From: Candidatus Deianiraea vastatrix
GTDB lineage: Bacteria > Pseudomonadota > Alphaproteobacteria > Rickettsiales > Deianiraeaceae
Assembly (NCBI RefSeq): GCF_007993655.1
Contig: NZ_CP029077.1
Location: forward strand, 1,048,744 to 1,112,743
DNA length: 64,000 nucleotides
Direction: 5' to 3'
Position numbers and translations under genes: made by a program. Positions 53,404 to 62,856 of the stretch are shown piece by piece. Below the pieces are notes generated by a model, which was not told the DNA's origin, did not search any database, and was given only the letters and a program-made list of their open reading frames with translations. Each line of letters starts with the position of its first letter. Positions within the stretch are counted from its first letter, which is position 1.

Positions 53404-54080
53404 TGGAAATTAAGTATATCAAAACCAAAAGACGCAGTGTTTCGATTAAGGTTTGCCAAAATTTAGATGTTGTGGTGCGTTTTGGGCATAGAATATCGCA
53501 AGATTTTGTGGAAAATTTCATAAATCAGAAAAGGCCTTGGATACAAAAGCAAATAGACAAAATAAAAGCCAAGACAATTTTTGATATATCAAAGATAAAA
53601 TACGAAGATGGCACGATATTTCCTTATCTTGGCAGGGATTTGGTGATTAAAATATTTCCAACATCTGGTAAAGATTGCATTTTGGAAAATGGCGAAAACC
53701 TTGAGATTTATACAAAAAAAGTCAGCTATCAATTGATTAAAAAGCTTTTTGAGAAAAATGCAATAGAGATTTTTAATGAGAAAATAAGGCAGTGCCTTGC
53801 AATTTTTGAAACTATAAAGCCAATTAATAAGGATATAAGCTTGAAAATCAGAAAAATGAAGAGCAGATATGGCTCAATGTCTACAAGTGGAGTTATGACG
53901 CTGAATTTGTCTTTAATACACTACGATTTAGAGATTATAAAATATGTTATTATGCACGAGCTTTGCCATGTTTTTCACATGAATCATGGGCGTGGCTTTT
54001 ATAATTTACTACTGCTTGTAATGCCAAATTTTAGAGAAATTGAGGCTCGGCTTAAAGGCTATAAGTACAAATTTGTTTAG
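53403..54080 (+). CDS. YgjP/M48-like zinc metalloprotease
   Basis: 225 aa from ATG 53403, which overlaps the nuoL stop by one base. The family (COG1451, YgjP-like, DUF45) signature is IMHELCHVFHMNHGRGF with the HE-x-x-H zinc site and downstream His, preceded by KSRYGSMS. Role unproven; in related bacteria it is a SprT/WSS1-like hydrolase. A degenerate copy of its 3' end lies just downstream. Confidence 0.88.
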   Translation: MEIKYIKTKRRSVSIKVCQNLDVVVRFGHRISQDFVENFINQKRPWIQKQIDKIKAKTIFDISKIKYEDGTIFPYLGRDLVIKIFPTSGKDCILENGENLEIYTKKVSYQLIKKLFEKNAIEIFNEKIRQCLAIFETIKPINKDISLKIRKMKSRYGSMSTSGVMTLNLSLIHYDLEIIKYVIMHELCHVFHMNHGRGFYNLLLLVMPNFREIEARLKGYKYKFV

Positions 54081-54130
54081 TGAGCTCTTTTTTTGCATTC
54101 TTACAATGTTGGTAATTTCAAATGTAAATA

Positions 54131-54199
54131 TGCTGCTTGTAATGTGAAGTTTTAAGTCAATAGATTCAAGACTTCAGCATTACAAGTATAAATTTTATT
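54131..54199 (+). repeat. Degenerate echo of the YgjP gene 3' end
   Basis: The segment starting TGCTGCTTGTAATG and ending AAGTATAAATTTTATTAA parallels the last about 70 bp of the preceding gene (from 54011, ACTGCTTGTAATG ... AAGTACAAATTTG). Many substitutions and an indel separate them, so the copy is old and non-coding. It lies immediately before the stop of the convergent barrel gene. Confidence 0.55.
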
Positions 54200-55199
54200 A
54201 ACTAAATTTAAATCCAGCACCAATGCCATAAGATTTTACAAAGGCATAACTTGAATGTATAAGCATATCACTTGGCATATAACCTTCACCATTTTCAAAT
54301 TCATTTAATTTTTTAGTTTTGATTTGTTGATAGTATGCAAATAGTGATAAATCAACATGATTTGTTATATTTGTTAAATATTCAGCTCGCATATCAAAAC
54401 CATTTAAGCCCATATTACCAGATTCATGTAAGCCCCAGTTTATATCTCTTGCACGCCAAAAATTACGCGCTCTGTAGGATGTAATTAAGGCATTTGCCGC
54501 AAGTGAAATTGATGAGTCTTGATCGATAATTTTCTCGATTTTTGAGCCAATTGACAAGCCTTCGAAAATGCCATTTGAATTTAGATCATTGCCATTATCG
54601 TAATCATGAGTCATGGTTTCTGGTGTTGTATATGGTGTAAGAGTTCCACTGCCATCATCTACCATAGTAGTTTGTGAGCCGTAAAATGAATAACCATGTC
54701 CATAAGATTTTGTATTGACATTCTTTTTAAAATAGGCAATGTCAAAGCTAATAATGTGGCTATTTAGTTTTTCTGATAGCTTTGATGCATCAAATGAGTA
54801 ACCTATACCGATTTTTCTTTGACGCAAGTTTCCACCAAGTTGATGAAAAGACATTCCTGAAGCAAGATTTCTTACATCGTCATCTCTTACTTCACCTTTT
54901 CTAATTTTGCCGAAATTTCCGCTTGCATAAACGAAAAAATTGTCTATTCCTTGAGTGAAGATTTTATACTTTGCATCCCAGAGAAATTGATTTGACTTCA
55001 TTTTGTCATAAGTCAAAATCGAGCCACCAGCTGGCGTTTTAAATTCATACTGACCTTTTTCTTGAGACATTGCAATACTTCCTTCAAAATTTGATTTAAG
55101 TCTTTGCATCACTGCTCCGTCAAGGCGTTTTAAATCTGCTGCATTTGCATTTGCAAATAAAGCTGTTGATAAGACAATACTAGTAGATAAAGTTTTCAT
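54198..55199 (-). CDS. Outer-membrane beta-barrel protein, omptin-like pattern
   Basis: A 333-aa exported protein with signal peptide MKTLSTSIVLSTALFANANA and alternating strands to a final aromatic/serine end. Several strands follow the omptin order: an early GGS-ILTYDKMKSN, a Gly/Arg/Asp region (KGEVRDDDV) where omptins have their first Asp pair, KSYGHGYSFYG where omptins have RGGSYIYS, and a final GIGAGFKFS. I cannot find the second catalytic Asp-x-His pair. It may be an inactive or distant omptin, or another barrel family. Confidence 0.6.
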   Translation of the reverse strand: MKTLSTSIVLSTALFANANAADLKRLDGAVMQRLKSNFEGSIAMSQEKGQYEFKTPAGGSILTYDKMKSNQFLWDAKYKIFTQGIDNFFVYASGNFGKIRKGEVRDDDVRNLASGMSFHQLGGNLRQRKIGIGYSFDASKLSEKLNSHIISFDIAYFKKNVNTKSYGHGYSFYGSQTTMVDDGSGTLTPYTTPETMTHDYDNGNDLNSNGIFEGLSIGSKIEKIIDQDSSISLAANALITSYRARNFWRARDINWGLHESGNMGLNGFDMRAEYLTNITNHVDLSLFAYYQQIKTKKLNEFENGEGYMPSDMLIHSSYAFVKSYGIGAGFKFS

Positions 55200-55322
55200 A
55201 ATGAAACATAAATTTAAGTTGCAGCTATGGGTATTTTTTTAAATGTCAAGAAAATAATTTAAAAAAAATAAAGAATTGCAATTTATAAAAATCATGTTAA
55301 TATCGTGTAATTATATGTTTTT

Positions 55323-56324
55323 ATGATAATTCATAAAGAAAAAATTGCCTTTATTGGCATGGGAAAATTTGGCACTGCCATTGCATATAGGCTAGATATT
55401 ACATCACGGTATAAAATTGCCATGTATTCAAGAAATAAAGATGATGTTGAGTATTTTAACGAGCATAAAGTGAGTCCAAAATGCTTTCATGAATGTAAAT
55501 TTGAGACTGCAAGTGCAACCGATGATATTGCAGATGCGGTTGACAAAGCGGGAATTATTTTTATTTCGGTTTCGTCAAATGGCATAAAAGATGTATGTGA
55601 GAAAATGGAGGGATTAATTAAGAAAAATGCCAAAGTTATTATATGTAGCAAGGGAATTAGTGAAAATTATCCATTTTTTTATAGCGAGATTGCGAAAAAT
55701 ATTCTAGGGAAAAAGGCGAATATATATGTGTTTTCCGGTCCAAATTTTGCAGATGAAATAGCGCGCGGCGAGCTTTCAATTACAACGCTTGCGGGTAAAA
55801 ATTTAATCAAAACCAAGCTGCTTTCAATAATTTTTCGCTCAACAAACATTAAGATTGAATCAAGTAATGACATTATCGGCGTTCAGCTTTTTGGGGCTAT
55901 GAAAAATGTAATGGCGATAACTGTTGGTATTTTAGAGGGTCTTGGCTTTGGAAAAAACAGGATAATTAGAACATTGATGCATTTTGTATCTGAAATCCAG
56001 CGTTTGAGTAAGGTGTATAAAGCAAAGAAAAATAGTGCATATTTAGCAGCTGGAATTGGCGATATAATGCTTACATGTTTTGATGAAAAGTCGCGAAATA
56101 AAAAGTTTGGAATTGCAATTGGAAGAGGTGAAAAAATTGCCGAGCTTCTTGAAAAAGACTTAGTTGAGGGCTATTTTGCAACAAAGGCTATAAGGTCTAT
56201 GAGTTTAAGAGTTAAAAGATTTAACAAGCAAAGCTTGAAGTACATAAATGCACTTTATGACATTTTATATAAAGATTCAAAGCCTGCTGAAATTCTAAAT
56301 TCCGTCGAAGAAAAAAGTGAATAA
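55323..56324 (+). CDS. gpsA: Glycerol-3-phosphate dehydrogenase (NAD(P)+)
   Basis: A 333-aa enzyme making sn-glycerol 3-phosphate for phospholipids. The dinucleotide-binding motif FIGMGKFGTAIA, SKGIS, SGPNFADEIARGE and the catalytic-lysine region GAMKNVMAITVGILEGLGFG are intact. Length is normal. A TTGCAA/TAATAT promoter-like pair precedes it. Confidence 0.94.
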   Translation: MIIHKEKIAFIGMGKFGTAIAYRLDITSRYKIAMYSRNKDDVEYFNEHKVSPKCFHECKFETASATDDIADAVDKAGIIFISVSSNGIKDVCEKMEGLIKKNAKVIICSKGISENYPFFYSEIAKNILGKKANIYVFSGPNFADEIARGELSITTLAGKNLIKTKLLSIIFRSTNIKIESSNDIIGVQLFGAMKNVMAITVGILEGLGFGKNRIIRTLMHFVSEIQRLSKVYKAKKNSAYLAAGIGDIMLTCFDEKSRNKKFGIAIGRGEKIAELLEKDLVEGYFATKAIRSMSLRVKRFNKQSLKYINALYDILYKDSKPAEILNSVEEKSE

Positions 56325-56329
56325 AAAGA

Positions 56330-56653
56330 CTATAGAAATTGTATTTGTTCAGGAGTCATTTCTGTAAGATTTTTATTTTCTATGCACTTTAACATTCTAG
56401 TTTTAATTGCAGAAATTTCGTCTGATATTCTAGAGTTTTTCACATTTAAAACATAGCAATCTATGCCACCGTGTTTAATAATTGTATCGCAAGCTGCTTT
56501 TGTGCATTTAAGATAAACATAAGAGCCAAAAACTTTGCTAAAGAATTTCCTATTTGCAACGCTATTTTTTATTGTTCTTCTCGTTTTTTTATTTGATTTT
56601 GGAACATTGTTACCACGAGAAACGGTAGAAGATGTAACTTCACATCTAGACAT
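56330..56653 (-). CDS. rpmB: 50S ribosomal protein L28
   Basis: 107 aa from ATG 56653 (MSRCEVTSSTVSRGNNV); an upstream ATG would add 17 non-conserved residues. The L28 core SNKKTRRTIKNSV, a VYLKCTKAACDTI strand and GGIDCYVLN follow. The protein has a C-terminal extension of about 35 residues beyond the usual end, as in other Alphaproteobacteria. Tail to tail with gpsA. Confidence 0.93.
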   Translation of the reverse strand: MSRCEVTSSTVSRGNNVPKSNKKTRRTIKNSVANRKFFSKVFGSYVYLKCTKAACDTIIKHGGIDCYVLNVKNSRISDEISAIKTRMLKCIENKNLTEMTPEQIQFL

Positions 56654-56786
56654 ATGTATTATTAAATGGTTTAATATGCCTAAACTCATATTTTTAATTG
56701 TCAAGCACTATTTTTCAAAATTTAAAATTTTTCACTTGACAATTAAGAAAATGTTTCTTTAAGTGGCTTGGAATTTATATATATTC

Positions 56787-57200
56787 ATGGAAAGAACTCT
56801 ATCAATTATTAAACCTGATGCGGTAAGACGCAATATTACTGGAAAAGTTAATACTATTATTGAAAATTCAGGTCTTAGAATTATTGCTCAAAAAATGATA
56901 AGAATGACTCAGAAACAGGCTGAAGAATTTTATGCAGTTCACTCATCTCGCCCATTTTTCGGGGAGTTGGTTGAAATGATGACGGCTGGACGCGTTGTTG
57001 TGCAGGTTTTGGAAGGCGAAAACGCTATTGAAAAATATCGTGATATAATGGGTGCTACAAATCCTAAAGATGCAAAAGCTGGAACTATTCGTGCTGAATG
57101 TGCACTTTCTATCGGGGAAAATTCAGTACATGGATCTGACTCGAAAGAGAACGCAAAAAGAGAAATAGCATTCTTTTTTGCAGAAAGCATTTTACTTTAA
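56787..57200 (+). CDS. ndk: Nucleoside diphosphate kinase
   Basis: 137 aa from ATG 56787 ([15 protein letters not shown]). The active-site histidine lies in the NSVHGSDS motif and the conserved [14 protein letters not shown] is present. It equilibrates NTP pools. A TTGACA lies about 50 bp upstream. Confidence 0.97.
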   Translation: MERTLSIIKPDAVRRNITGKVNTIIENSGLRIIAQKMIRMTQKQAEEFYAVHSSRPFFGELVEMMTAGRVVVQVLEGENAIEKYRDIMGATNPKDAKAGTIRAECALSIGENSVHGSDSKENAKREIAFFFAESILL

Positions 57201-57230
57201 TTAGCTAAAATTTAGCATTACAAGGTGCAA

Positions 57231-58094
57231 ATGGATTATCGTGCTTTTTTTGCATACATTTTTTCAACTCTAGAGACTAGAGATGTAAATGAAAAGAAGG
57301 CTGAGGCTGCTTGGATTTTTCAACATTTTACTGGTAAATCTAATTTGGAAATACCGATATTAGATGGGTTTTTTACAGATATTGCTTCTGTTGATAAAGT
57401 TATAAAAGAGAGAAATAATGGAATTCCGCTTGCCTATATTTTAGGATATAAGTCGTTTTACGGCAGAGATTTTCAGTTAAACAAGGCATGTCTTATACCA
57501 AGATGCGATTCTGAGATTTTAATTGAAAATATGCTTATGAAAGTGGAAAAAACCCTTTCAGAGATTGTGATTTTTGATTTTTGCTGCGGCAGTGGATGTC
57601 TTGGTATAACTTTTGCTGCACAGTATATTTTAGATAATCCAAGTTGTAAGATTTGCCTTTATTTTATTGATATTTCAGATGCTGCACTGGAAATGAGCCT
57701 AAAAAATGCAGAAAAGATATTGAAAAATCAAGTGATTTGCAAGAATATTCCAATGGATATTATGAATGATAAATGGGATTTTGATAGAAAATGTGATGTT
57801 TTTATTTCAAATCCCCCGTATATTCCAAGTATAGATATTGATAAACTTGACAATACTGTGAAAGATTTTGAGCCAAAAATTGCATTAGATGGCGGCGCAG
57901 ATGGGCTAAAATTTTATCGCAAAATAGCTGAGAATATAGGCAAAGTTGTAAAATCTGATACACTTTGCGGTATAGAGTTTGGAATTATGCAGGAGGTAAT
58001 GATAAAGGAAATTTTCCAATCACACAAATTGGCATTTTACAAGGATTTATCGCATATAATGCGCTGTGCAACCTTTAAAATTGATGAGTATTGA
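57231..58094 (+). CDS. prmC: Release factor glutamine methyltransferase
   Basis: About 287 aa from ATG 57231 (a GTG lies 6 bp upstream). SAM motif DFCCGSGCLGI, catalytic NPPYIPS and N-terminal PLAYILGYKSFYGRDF are diagnostic of PrmC/HemK. It methylates the GGQ glutamine of RF1 and RF2. It follows ndk by 30 bp, probably one transcript. Confidence 0.93.
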   Translation: MDYRAFFAYIFSTLETRDVNEKKAEAAWIFQHFTGKSNLEIPILDGFFTDIASVDKVIKERNNGIPLAYILGYKSFYGRDFQLNKACLIPRCDSEILIENMLMKVEKTLSEIVIFDFCCGSGCLGITFAAQYILDNPSCKICLYFIDISDAALEMSLKNAEKILKNQVICKNIPMDIMNDKWDFDRKCDVFISNPPYIPSIDIDKLDNTVKDFEPKIALDGGADGLKFYRKIAENIGKVVKSDTLCGIEFGIMQEVMIKEIFQSHKLAFYKDLSHIMRCATFKIDEY

Positions 58095-58151
58095 GAAAAA
58101 ACTTGATTATTATCTTAATATAGCAATAATTGTTTTGTATATATTTTTTAT

Positions 58152-59054
58152 GTGGTTGAAAAATTTCTTAAATACTGCAAAATTGAGTTAAACTTAAGCA
58201 AAAATACATTGATTGCATATAAAAAAGATCTTGAAAATTTCATGGAATATTTACCTTCTGATATTGAAATCGTGAATGTAAAAAATACCGATATTGAAAA
58301 TTATTTTTTAACGATAAAGCAAAATTCTAAATGTAGGGCAAGCTCTATTTGTCGTAAAATATCAACTTTATCGCATTTTTTCAAATTTTTAATTTCTGAG
58401 AATATTATTAATACTAGCCCAATTATCAACATTCAAAAACCAAAAAAAGAATCACACATTCCACATTTTTTAACAGATGAAGAAGTTGCAAAAATGATAG
58501 AAGTTGCAAAGGAAGATGAAAAAAATGGCAAGAAACATGCGGCGATAATAGCCTTACTTTTTGCAAGCGGCATGCGCGTGAGTGAGCTATGCGTGCTTAA
58601 AATATCACAGCTTGAAATTGATAAATCGCAAATTAGAGTGATTGGAAAGGGAAATAAAGAGCGCATTGTGCCGGTGAGTAATAACGCAATTTCCATATTA
58701 AATGAATATTTAGAAGATTTACAAAGTTCAATTTTCCTGTTTCCATCGGTTAGAAGTAATCATATTTCAAGAATTCATGTAGGAAATATTTTGAAAAATA
58801 TAGCGAAAATGGCAAATATTGATGCAAAAAAAGTACATCCACACGCATTGCGGCATTCAATTGCCCTAAAATTGGTTAATTCTGGAATGGATTTAAGGTT
58901 GGTTCAGGAATTTTTGGGTCATAAAGATATTTCAACAACTGCGATATATACCCATGTAAATTCTAAAGAAATAGTAGATTTAGTCAAGAAATATCATCCA
59001 ATGAGCAAAGATAATGCAGAGGGTAATGATGGAAATTTGGTGAAGAATTTATAA
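58152..59054 (+). CDS. xerD: Tyrosine recombinase XerD/XerC
   Basis: 300 aa with a GTG start (the overlapping ATG is out of frame and hits a stop). The N-terminal SAM-like domain contains LNLSKNTLIAYKKDL. Catalytic residues are visible: Arg in ASGMRVSEL, Lys in GKGNKERIVP, HALRHS, GHKDIS and Tyr in IYTHV. It resolves chromosome dimers at dif. XerD over XerC is a guess from overall pattern. Confidence 0.88.
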   Translation: MVEKFLKYCKIELNLSKNTLIAYKKDLENFMEYLPSDIEIVNVKNTDIENYFLTIKQNSKCRASSICRKISTLSHFFKFLISENIINTSPIINIQKPKKESHIPHFLTDEEVAKMIEVAKEDEKNGKKHAAIIALLFASGMRVSELCVLKISQLEIDKSQIRVIGKGNKERIVPVSNNAISILNEYLEDLQSSIFLFPSVRSNHISRIHVGNILKNIAKMANIDAKKVHPHALRHSIALKLVNSGMDLRLVQEFLGHKDISTTAIYTHVNSKEIVDLVKKYHPMSKDNAEGNDGNLVKNL

Positions 59055-59460
59055 AAATGAAACTATGAAATTTCAAACTTTTGCCTCATATATTTTGGTT
59101 TAAGTTTTTGTAAATGCAAGTTTGATTTGGTAATTATGGATAATTTTAAAAACGAATACTAATCAGACTTTTGGATTATAAAACCTGAAGGCTTAGGTAA
59201 TATCAAGGATTATGAAGACATATTAATTAATATCGATGCAGTCGTAAAGTGCAACCAGAAAATTCTAAATGGTAAAGCAAAATCTTGCCAAAAACACAAC
59301 GCAAATCAGGCTTTTGCAGCGCGCTACCTTGTGCAAATCACTATAAATAGTATAAAATTGGCATTATTTACCCCATCAAAGCTCAGATATTCAAACCCAA
59401 ATTACAAAATTCATAGTATATATTTGTAAGTATAGGAAGATTTAAGAAGCGAAGTATTAA
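59055..59460. other. 406-bp non-coding region with GNAT 3'-end echoes
   Basis: No credible gene. Two degenerate copies of the 3' end of the adjacent GNAT gene are present, at 59160-59192 (TAATCAGACTTTTG...) and 59304-59336 (AATCAGGCTTTTGC...). The real gene end starts TCAGGCTTTTGC at 59461. In the second copy the minus-strand reading gives R-stop-RAAKA-stop against RWYTAKA-stop. Spacing between the three copies is about 143 and 155 bp. The sequence between copies is not clearly related. Confidence 0.5.
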
Positions 59461-59916
59461 TCAGGCTTTTGCGGTATACCACCTGCTTGCAACGGCTAAA
59501 TTCATGTCTTCAAGGAGTTTATTTTTTGCCATGTCGTGATCGCCAGATACAACCAAAACCTGCACCACGCCTTTGGTTTTTCCAATTTTGATACATTCAT
59601 TTAGCATTTCCCTGCCGAGAGTTTGCCATAAATTTTCATTTTTTACGCAAAAATCATCTATCATTAAAGTAAGCCCAGCATCATAAACCTCTGGTGGAGT
59701 AATGATTTTTCCCATAATGAAGCCTTGTTTTTCACCGTCTGCAAGTGCGATTACTTTTGGATTTTCAATCTCGCTTTCAAACCATTCTTCCTGTACTGCA
59801 TTTGAATTTTCAGACATTTTCCAAAAATTTGGCTGATGTTTAGAGTATGTAAGTCTTTTTTCATAAGACAACTCCACTATCCACGAAATATCAGATTTTG
59901 TCGCAATTTTTAGCAT
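59461..59916 (-). CDS. GNAT-family N-acetyltransferase
   Basis: 151 aa from ATG 59916 (MLKIATKSD). The GNAT fold is suggested by the initial IATKSDISWIVELS, a central LTLMIDDFCVKNENLWQTLGREML (acetyl-CoA-binding loop region, with W-x-x-LG instead of the usual Q/R-x-x-G) and a final VVSGDHDMAKNKLLEDMNL. Substrate unknown. Its 3' end is echoed twice downstream. Confidence 0.75.
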   Translation of the reverse strand: MLKIATKSDISWIVELSYEKRLTYSKHQPNFWKMSENSNAVQEEWFESEIENPKVIALADGEKQGFIMGKIITPPEVYDAGLTLMIDDFCVKNENLWQTLGREMLNECIKIGKTKGVVQVLVVSGDHDMAKNKLLEDMNLAVASRWYTAKA

Positions 59917-60057
59917 AAAGATGTGCAAATTATATTATATATTAGTGCGAAAAAATTAATAATCAAGGATTTTTTGCACAAAGATTTCTTGCGATATAAT
60001 GTTTATTGAATTTTATCGGAAATTTTTCGATATTTGGTAAGATTATTTTGCAACAAA

Positions 60058-61527
60058 CTACGCTTTATCAATCTCAATTTTCAATAAATCGTTGACTTTT
60101 GCAGGATTTGCCTTACCTTTTGTCACTTTCATAACCTCGCCAACGAAGAAACCGAATAATTTTTGATTTCCATTTTTAAACGACTGCAGTTGCGTTGGAT
60201 TATTTTTCAAAATATCCTTTATTGCAGCGATAATTTCGTCGGTATTATCAATTTGTTCAAGGCCCAAATCTTTCACAATTTCACTTGGAGTTTTAACTTC
60301 ATTTGACATAATTTTAACAAACATTTCATCAAGAACGGTTTTAGCAATTTTTCCATTAATTTTACCATTTGTAATCAAGGAAATTAGCTCAATTATATGC
60401 GATGGTAAAATTTTGGATTCCTCAATTTTTATCTGCTCTTTATTAAGGCGGCCAAGAAGCTCAATCATAACCCAAGTATACGCCATTTTTGGCTCGGATT
60501 TTTTAGCAACTTCGTCAAAATATGAGCTAAAACCAATATCTTCAGACATTATTATTGCCTCTTTTTCGATTATTCCATATTCCAAATAGCGAGTGAGTTT
60601 TTGCTCAGGAAGCTCGGGTAAATTTTTGCGAATTGCATCGATAAAATCAGTAGATAACTTAAGTGGTGGAAGATCTGGATCTGGGAAATATTTATAATCA
60701 TTTGCATCTTCTTTTTTACGCATGCTGCGAGTTTCGCCCTTTTCAACATTAAAAAGACGTGTTTCTTGATCGATTTGACCGCCGTTTTCGATGATTTCAA
60801 TATGGCGATTTGCTTCAAATTCTATTGCAGCCTGAAGATACCTGACTGAGTTTAAATTTTTAATTTCGCAGCGTGTGCCTAGTCTTTTTTCACCAACCAA
60901 GCGAACGGAAACATTTGCGTCAACGCGCATAGAGCCTTCGTCCATATCTGCATCGGAGGCGCCAACAGCGCGAATTAAAGAGCGTAATTTTTTGACATAC
61001 TCACCCGCTTCAAATGGTGATGAAAGCTCAGGTTTTGAGACAATTTCCATTAGTCCAACTCCTGCACGATTATAATCAAGGCAAGTTTTATCGCCTACTA
61101 AATCGTGGATTGACTTTCCAGCATCTTGCTCTATATGGATTCTTTCGATATTTATTCGTTTTTTTGACGCATCTTCAAGTGAAATATCGACCCAGCCATT
61201 TTCAACTATTGGTTTATAAAATTGCGTAATTTGATAGCCAGATGGAAGATCTGGATAGAAATAATTTTTGCGATCAAAGAAAGATTCCTCGTTAATTGTT
61301 GCATTAATAGCCATTCCAGCCGCAATTGCTTTTGAAACTGCGTTCATGTTTAAAACAGGTAGGGCACCCGGTAATGCGATGTCCATTGGGCTGATATTTG
61401 TATTTGGTTTTGCGTCCCAGTTGGTTGATGATTTTGAAAAAACCTTGCATTCATCCTTGATTTGAGCATGAATTTCAAGGCCAATTACAAGCTCGTAGCT
61501 ATTTCCTTTTTTACTGGTAATAATCAT
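60058..61527 (-). CDS. gatB: Aspartyl/glutamyl-tRNA amidotransferase subunit B
   Basis: 489 aa from ATG 61527 (MIITSKKGNSYELVIGLEIHAQ); longer upstream starts add a non-conserved stretch. EVHAQ-like GLEIHAQ, YFYPDLPSGYQITQ, LDYNRAGVGLMEIVSKPE and the C-terminal YqeY-like helical domain are all present. With GatA and GatC it converts misacylated Glu-tRNA-Gln/Asp-tRNA-Asn. It overlaps the upstream O-antigen-ligase-like gene by 17 bp, indicating an operon with the lipopolysaccharide genes. Confidence 0.96.
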   Translation of the reverse strand: MIITSKKGNSYELVIGLEIHAQIKDECKVFSKSSTNWDAKPNTNISPMDIALPGALPVLNMNAVSKAIAAGMAINATINEESFFDRKNYFYPDLPSGYQITQFYKPIVENGWVDISLEDASKKRINIERIHIEQDAGKSIHDLVGDKTCLDYNRAGVGLMEIVSKPELSSPFEAGEYVKKLRSLIRAVGASDADMDEGSMRVDANVSVRLVGEKRLGTRCEIKNLNSVRYLQAAIEFEANRHIEIIENGGQIDQETRLFNVEKGETRSMRKKEDANDYKYFPDPDLPPLKLSTDFIDAIRKNLPELPEQKLTRYLEYGIIEKEAIIMSEDIGFSSYFDEVAKKSEPKMAYTWVMIELLGRLNKEQIKIEESKILPSHIIELISLITNGKINGKIAKTVLDEMFVKIMSNEVKTPSEIVKDLGLEQIDNTDEIIAAIKDILKNNPTQLQSFKNGNQKLFGFFVGEVMKVTKGKANPAKVNDLLKIEIDKA

Positions 61528-62854
61528 GGTTATAAAACATACTTTTATCTGTTGTAGGATATATTTTTTTATATTCAAGAATATTCCAATGATTTTTTTT
61601 ATAAAGCAAGAAGAATATAACAATGACTGATATTATCCAACCTTCCCAAAGGCTATATGAAAAGAAATATAGCATGAAAATATTATAAAATACGGTAAAT
61701 TTTAGGGCAAAAGTTTTGGGTGTTTGTGATGGATTTATTTGTTGTATTAATCTTATCATTAAAAAAACAAAGACTATTATGCCAAATACACCAAATTCAA
61801 ATAATATTTGTATTATTAGATTATGACTGTGAAATCCTGCATTGTATGGAATTGCGAAATCTTCATTTACGATTTTATCATTAATAGTTTCACCTTTTTT
61901 TACGATAAAGCAATCTTTGCTGGTGTTATAAAATCTTGATGATTTAAAGCCATTTCCAGTAAAAGGATTTTCTGTAAATTTTTCCATAGAGTATTTGGCA
62001 ATGCACATTCTGTGTTTAAAGCTTGGTGGTATTGTACCAAATTTCTTAAAAACAGTATGTATATCGACAAAATAGTAAAATAAAATTACGGAAGAAACAA
62101 TTAAAATTGTTGCAAAAAATAAGATTATTTTTGAAATTTTAATAGAGAGTTTTGAAAAAAGAAAATATACGAAAGGTGAGCTGATGAAAACTAATTTTGA
62201 TGTTGCAGAGTGATTTTTAAATATTACAAATCCAATTAAGCAATAGAGTAAAAGGTATATTAAGTAACGGATTTTTTTGATTTTCTGTACTGTAAAAACA
62301 TCATCTCTATGTAAGAATATGTAATATAGCGATGTTATAATGCCGAGTGATTTGCCGTTAATTTCAAAATGATTACCATTATAGTAATATATTGCGATAG
62401 AAGATATTACAGCAAACATGGAAGAAAAGAAATATTTAACAACTTTTTTTTGCAAACAGTATCCAGATGCCACAAAAATTGCAAAAAATATCATAATTAA
62501 TATAGTTATTAGTGAGGTAAAAGAGTATTTGAAATTTGGAGATGGAATAACAGCAAAGGCGGAAAGTAAGATTGCTTCAAAAATTTTTGCTTTAAATGCA
62601 GCAACTTTACTGTCTTGCTCCATTATTGGGCGAGACGTTGCTGTCCACAGTGCATATCGCATAACTTCATTTTCTCTGTTATAAAAGATAACATATACTG
62701 CAATTATTGCATAAGAAAGAAATACTAGGTTACACATTCTTACATTAAACATTATTGCTATTCCAAGACAAAAGAATGCAATTTTTTCAATCATATCAAT
62801 ATTCTTTTTTATAAATGCTATTAATTTTATTGTAAATTTTATAATTTTTTTCAT
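61511..62854 (-). CDS. O-antigen ligase/polymerase-like membrane protein
   Basis: About 447 aa with 10-12 TM helices. The Wzy_C/O-antigen-ligase signature appears late: ENPFTGNGFKSSRF and NAGFHSHNLIIQILFEFG (periplasmic loop with the conserved His). WaaL joins O-antigen to lipid A-core; Wzy polymerises it. Linked to an LptC-like gene upstream, so a role in surface polysaccharide is likely. Rickettsiaceae LPS genes vary, and many relatives lack them. Starts at ATG 62854 or TTG 62860. Confidence 0.75.
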   Translation of the reverse strand: MKKIIKFTIKLIAFIKKNIDMIEKIAFFCLGIAIMFNVRMCNLVFLSYAIIAVYVIFYNRENEVMRYALWTATSRPIMEQDSKVAAFKAKIFEAILLSAFAVIPSPNFKYSFTSLITILIMIFFAIFVASGYCLQKKVVKYFFSSMFAVISSIAIYYYNGNHFEINGKSLGIITSLYYIFLHRDDVFTVQKIKKIRYLIYLLLYCLIGFVIFKNHSATSKLVFISSPFVYFLFSKLSIKISKIILFFATILIVSSVILFYYFVDIHTVFKKFGTIPPSFKHRMCIAKYSMEKFTENPFTGNGFKSSRFYNTSKDCFIVKKGETINDKIVNEDFAIPYNAGFHSHNLIIQILFEFGVFGIIVFVFLMIRLIQQINPSQTPKTFALKFTVFYNIFMLYFFSYSLWEGWIISVIVIFFLLYKKNHWNILEYKKIYPTTDKSMFYNHDYYQ

Positions 62855-62856
62855 AT

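Noticed and set aside
54198-55199. Calling the barrel an active omptin protease
   Set aside because: Strand order is suggestive but the catalytic Asp-x-His pair is not visible.
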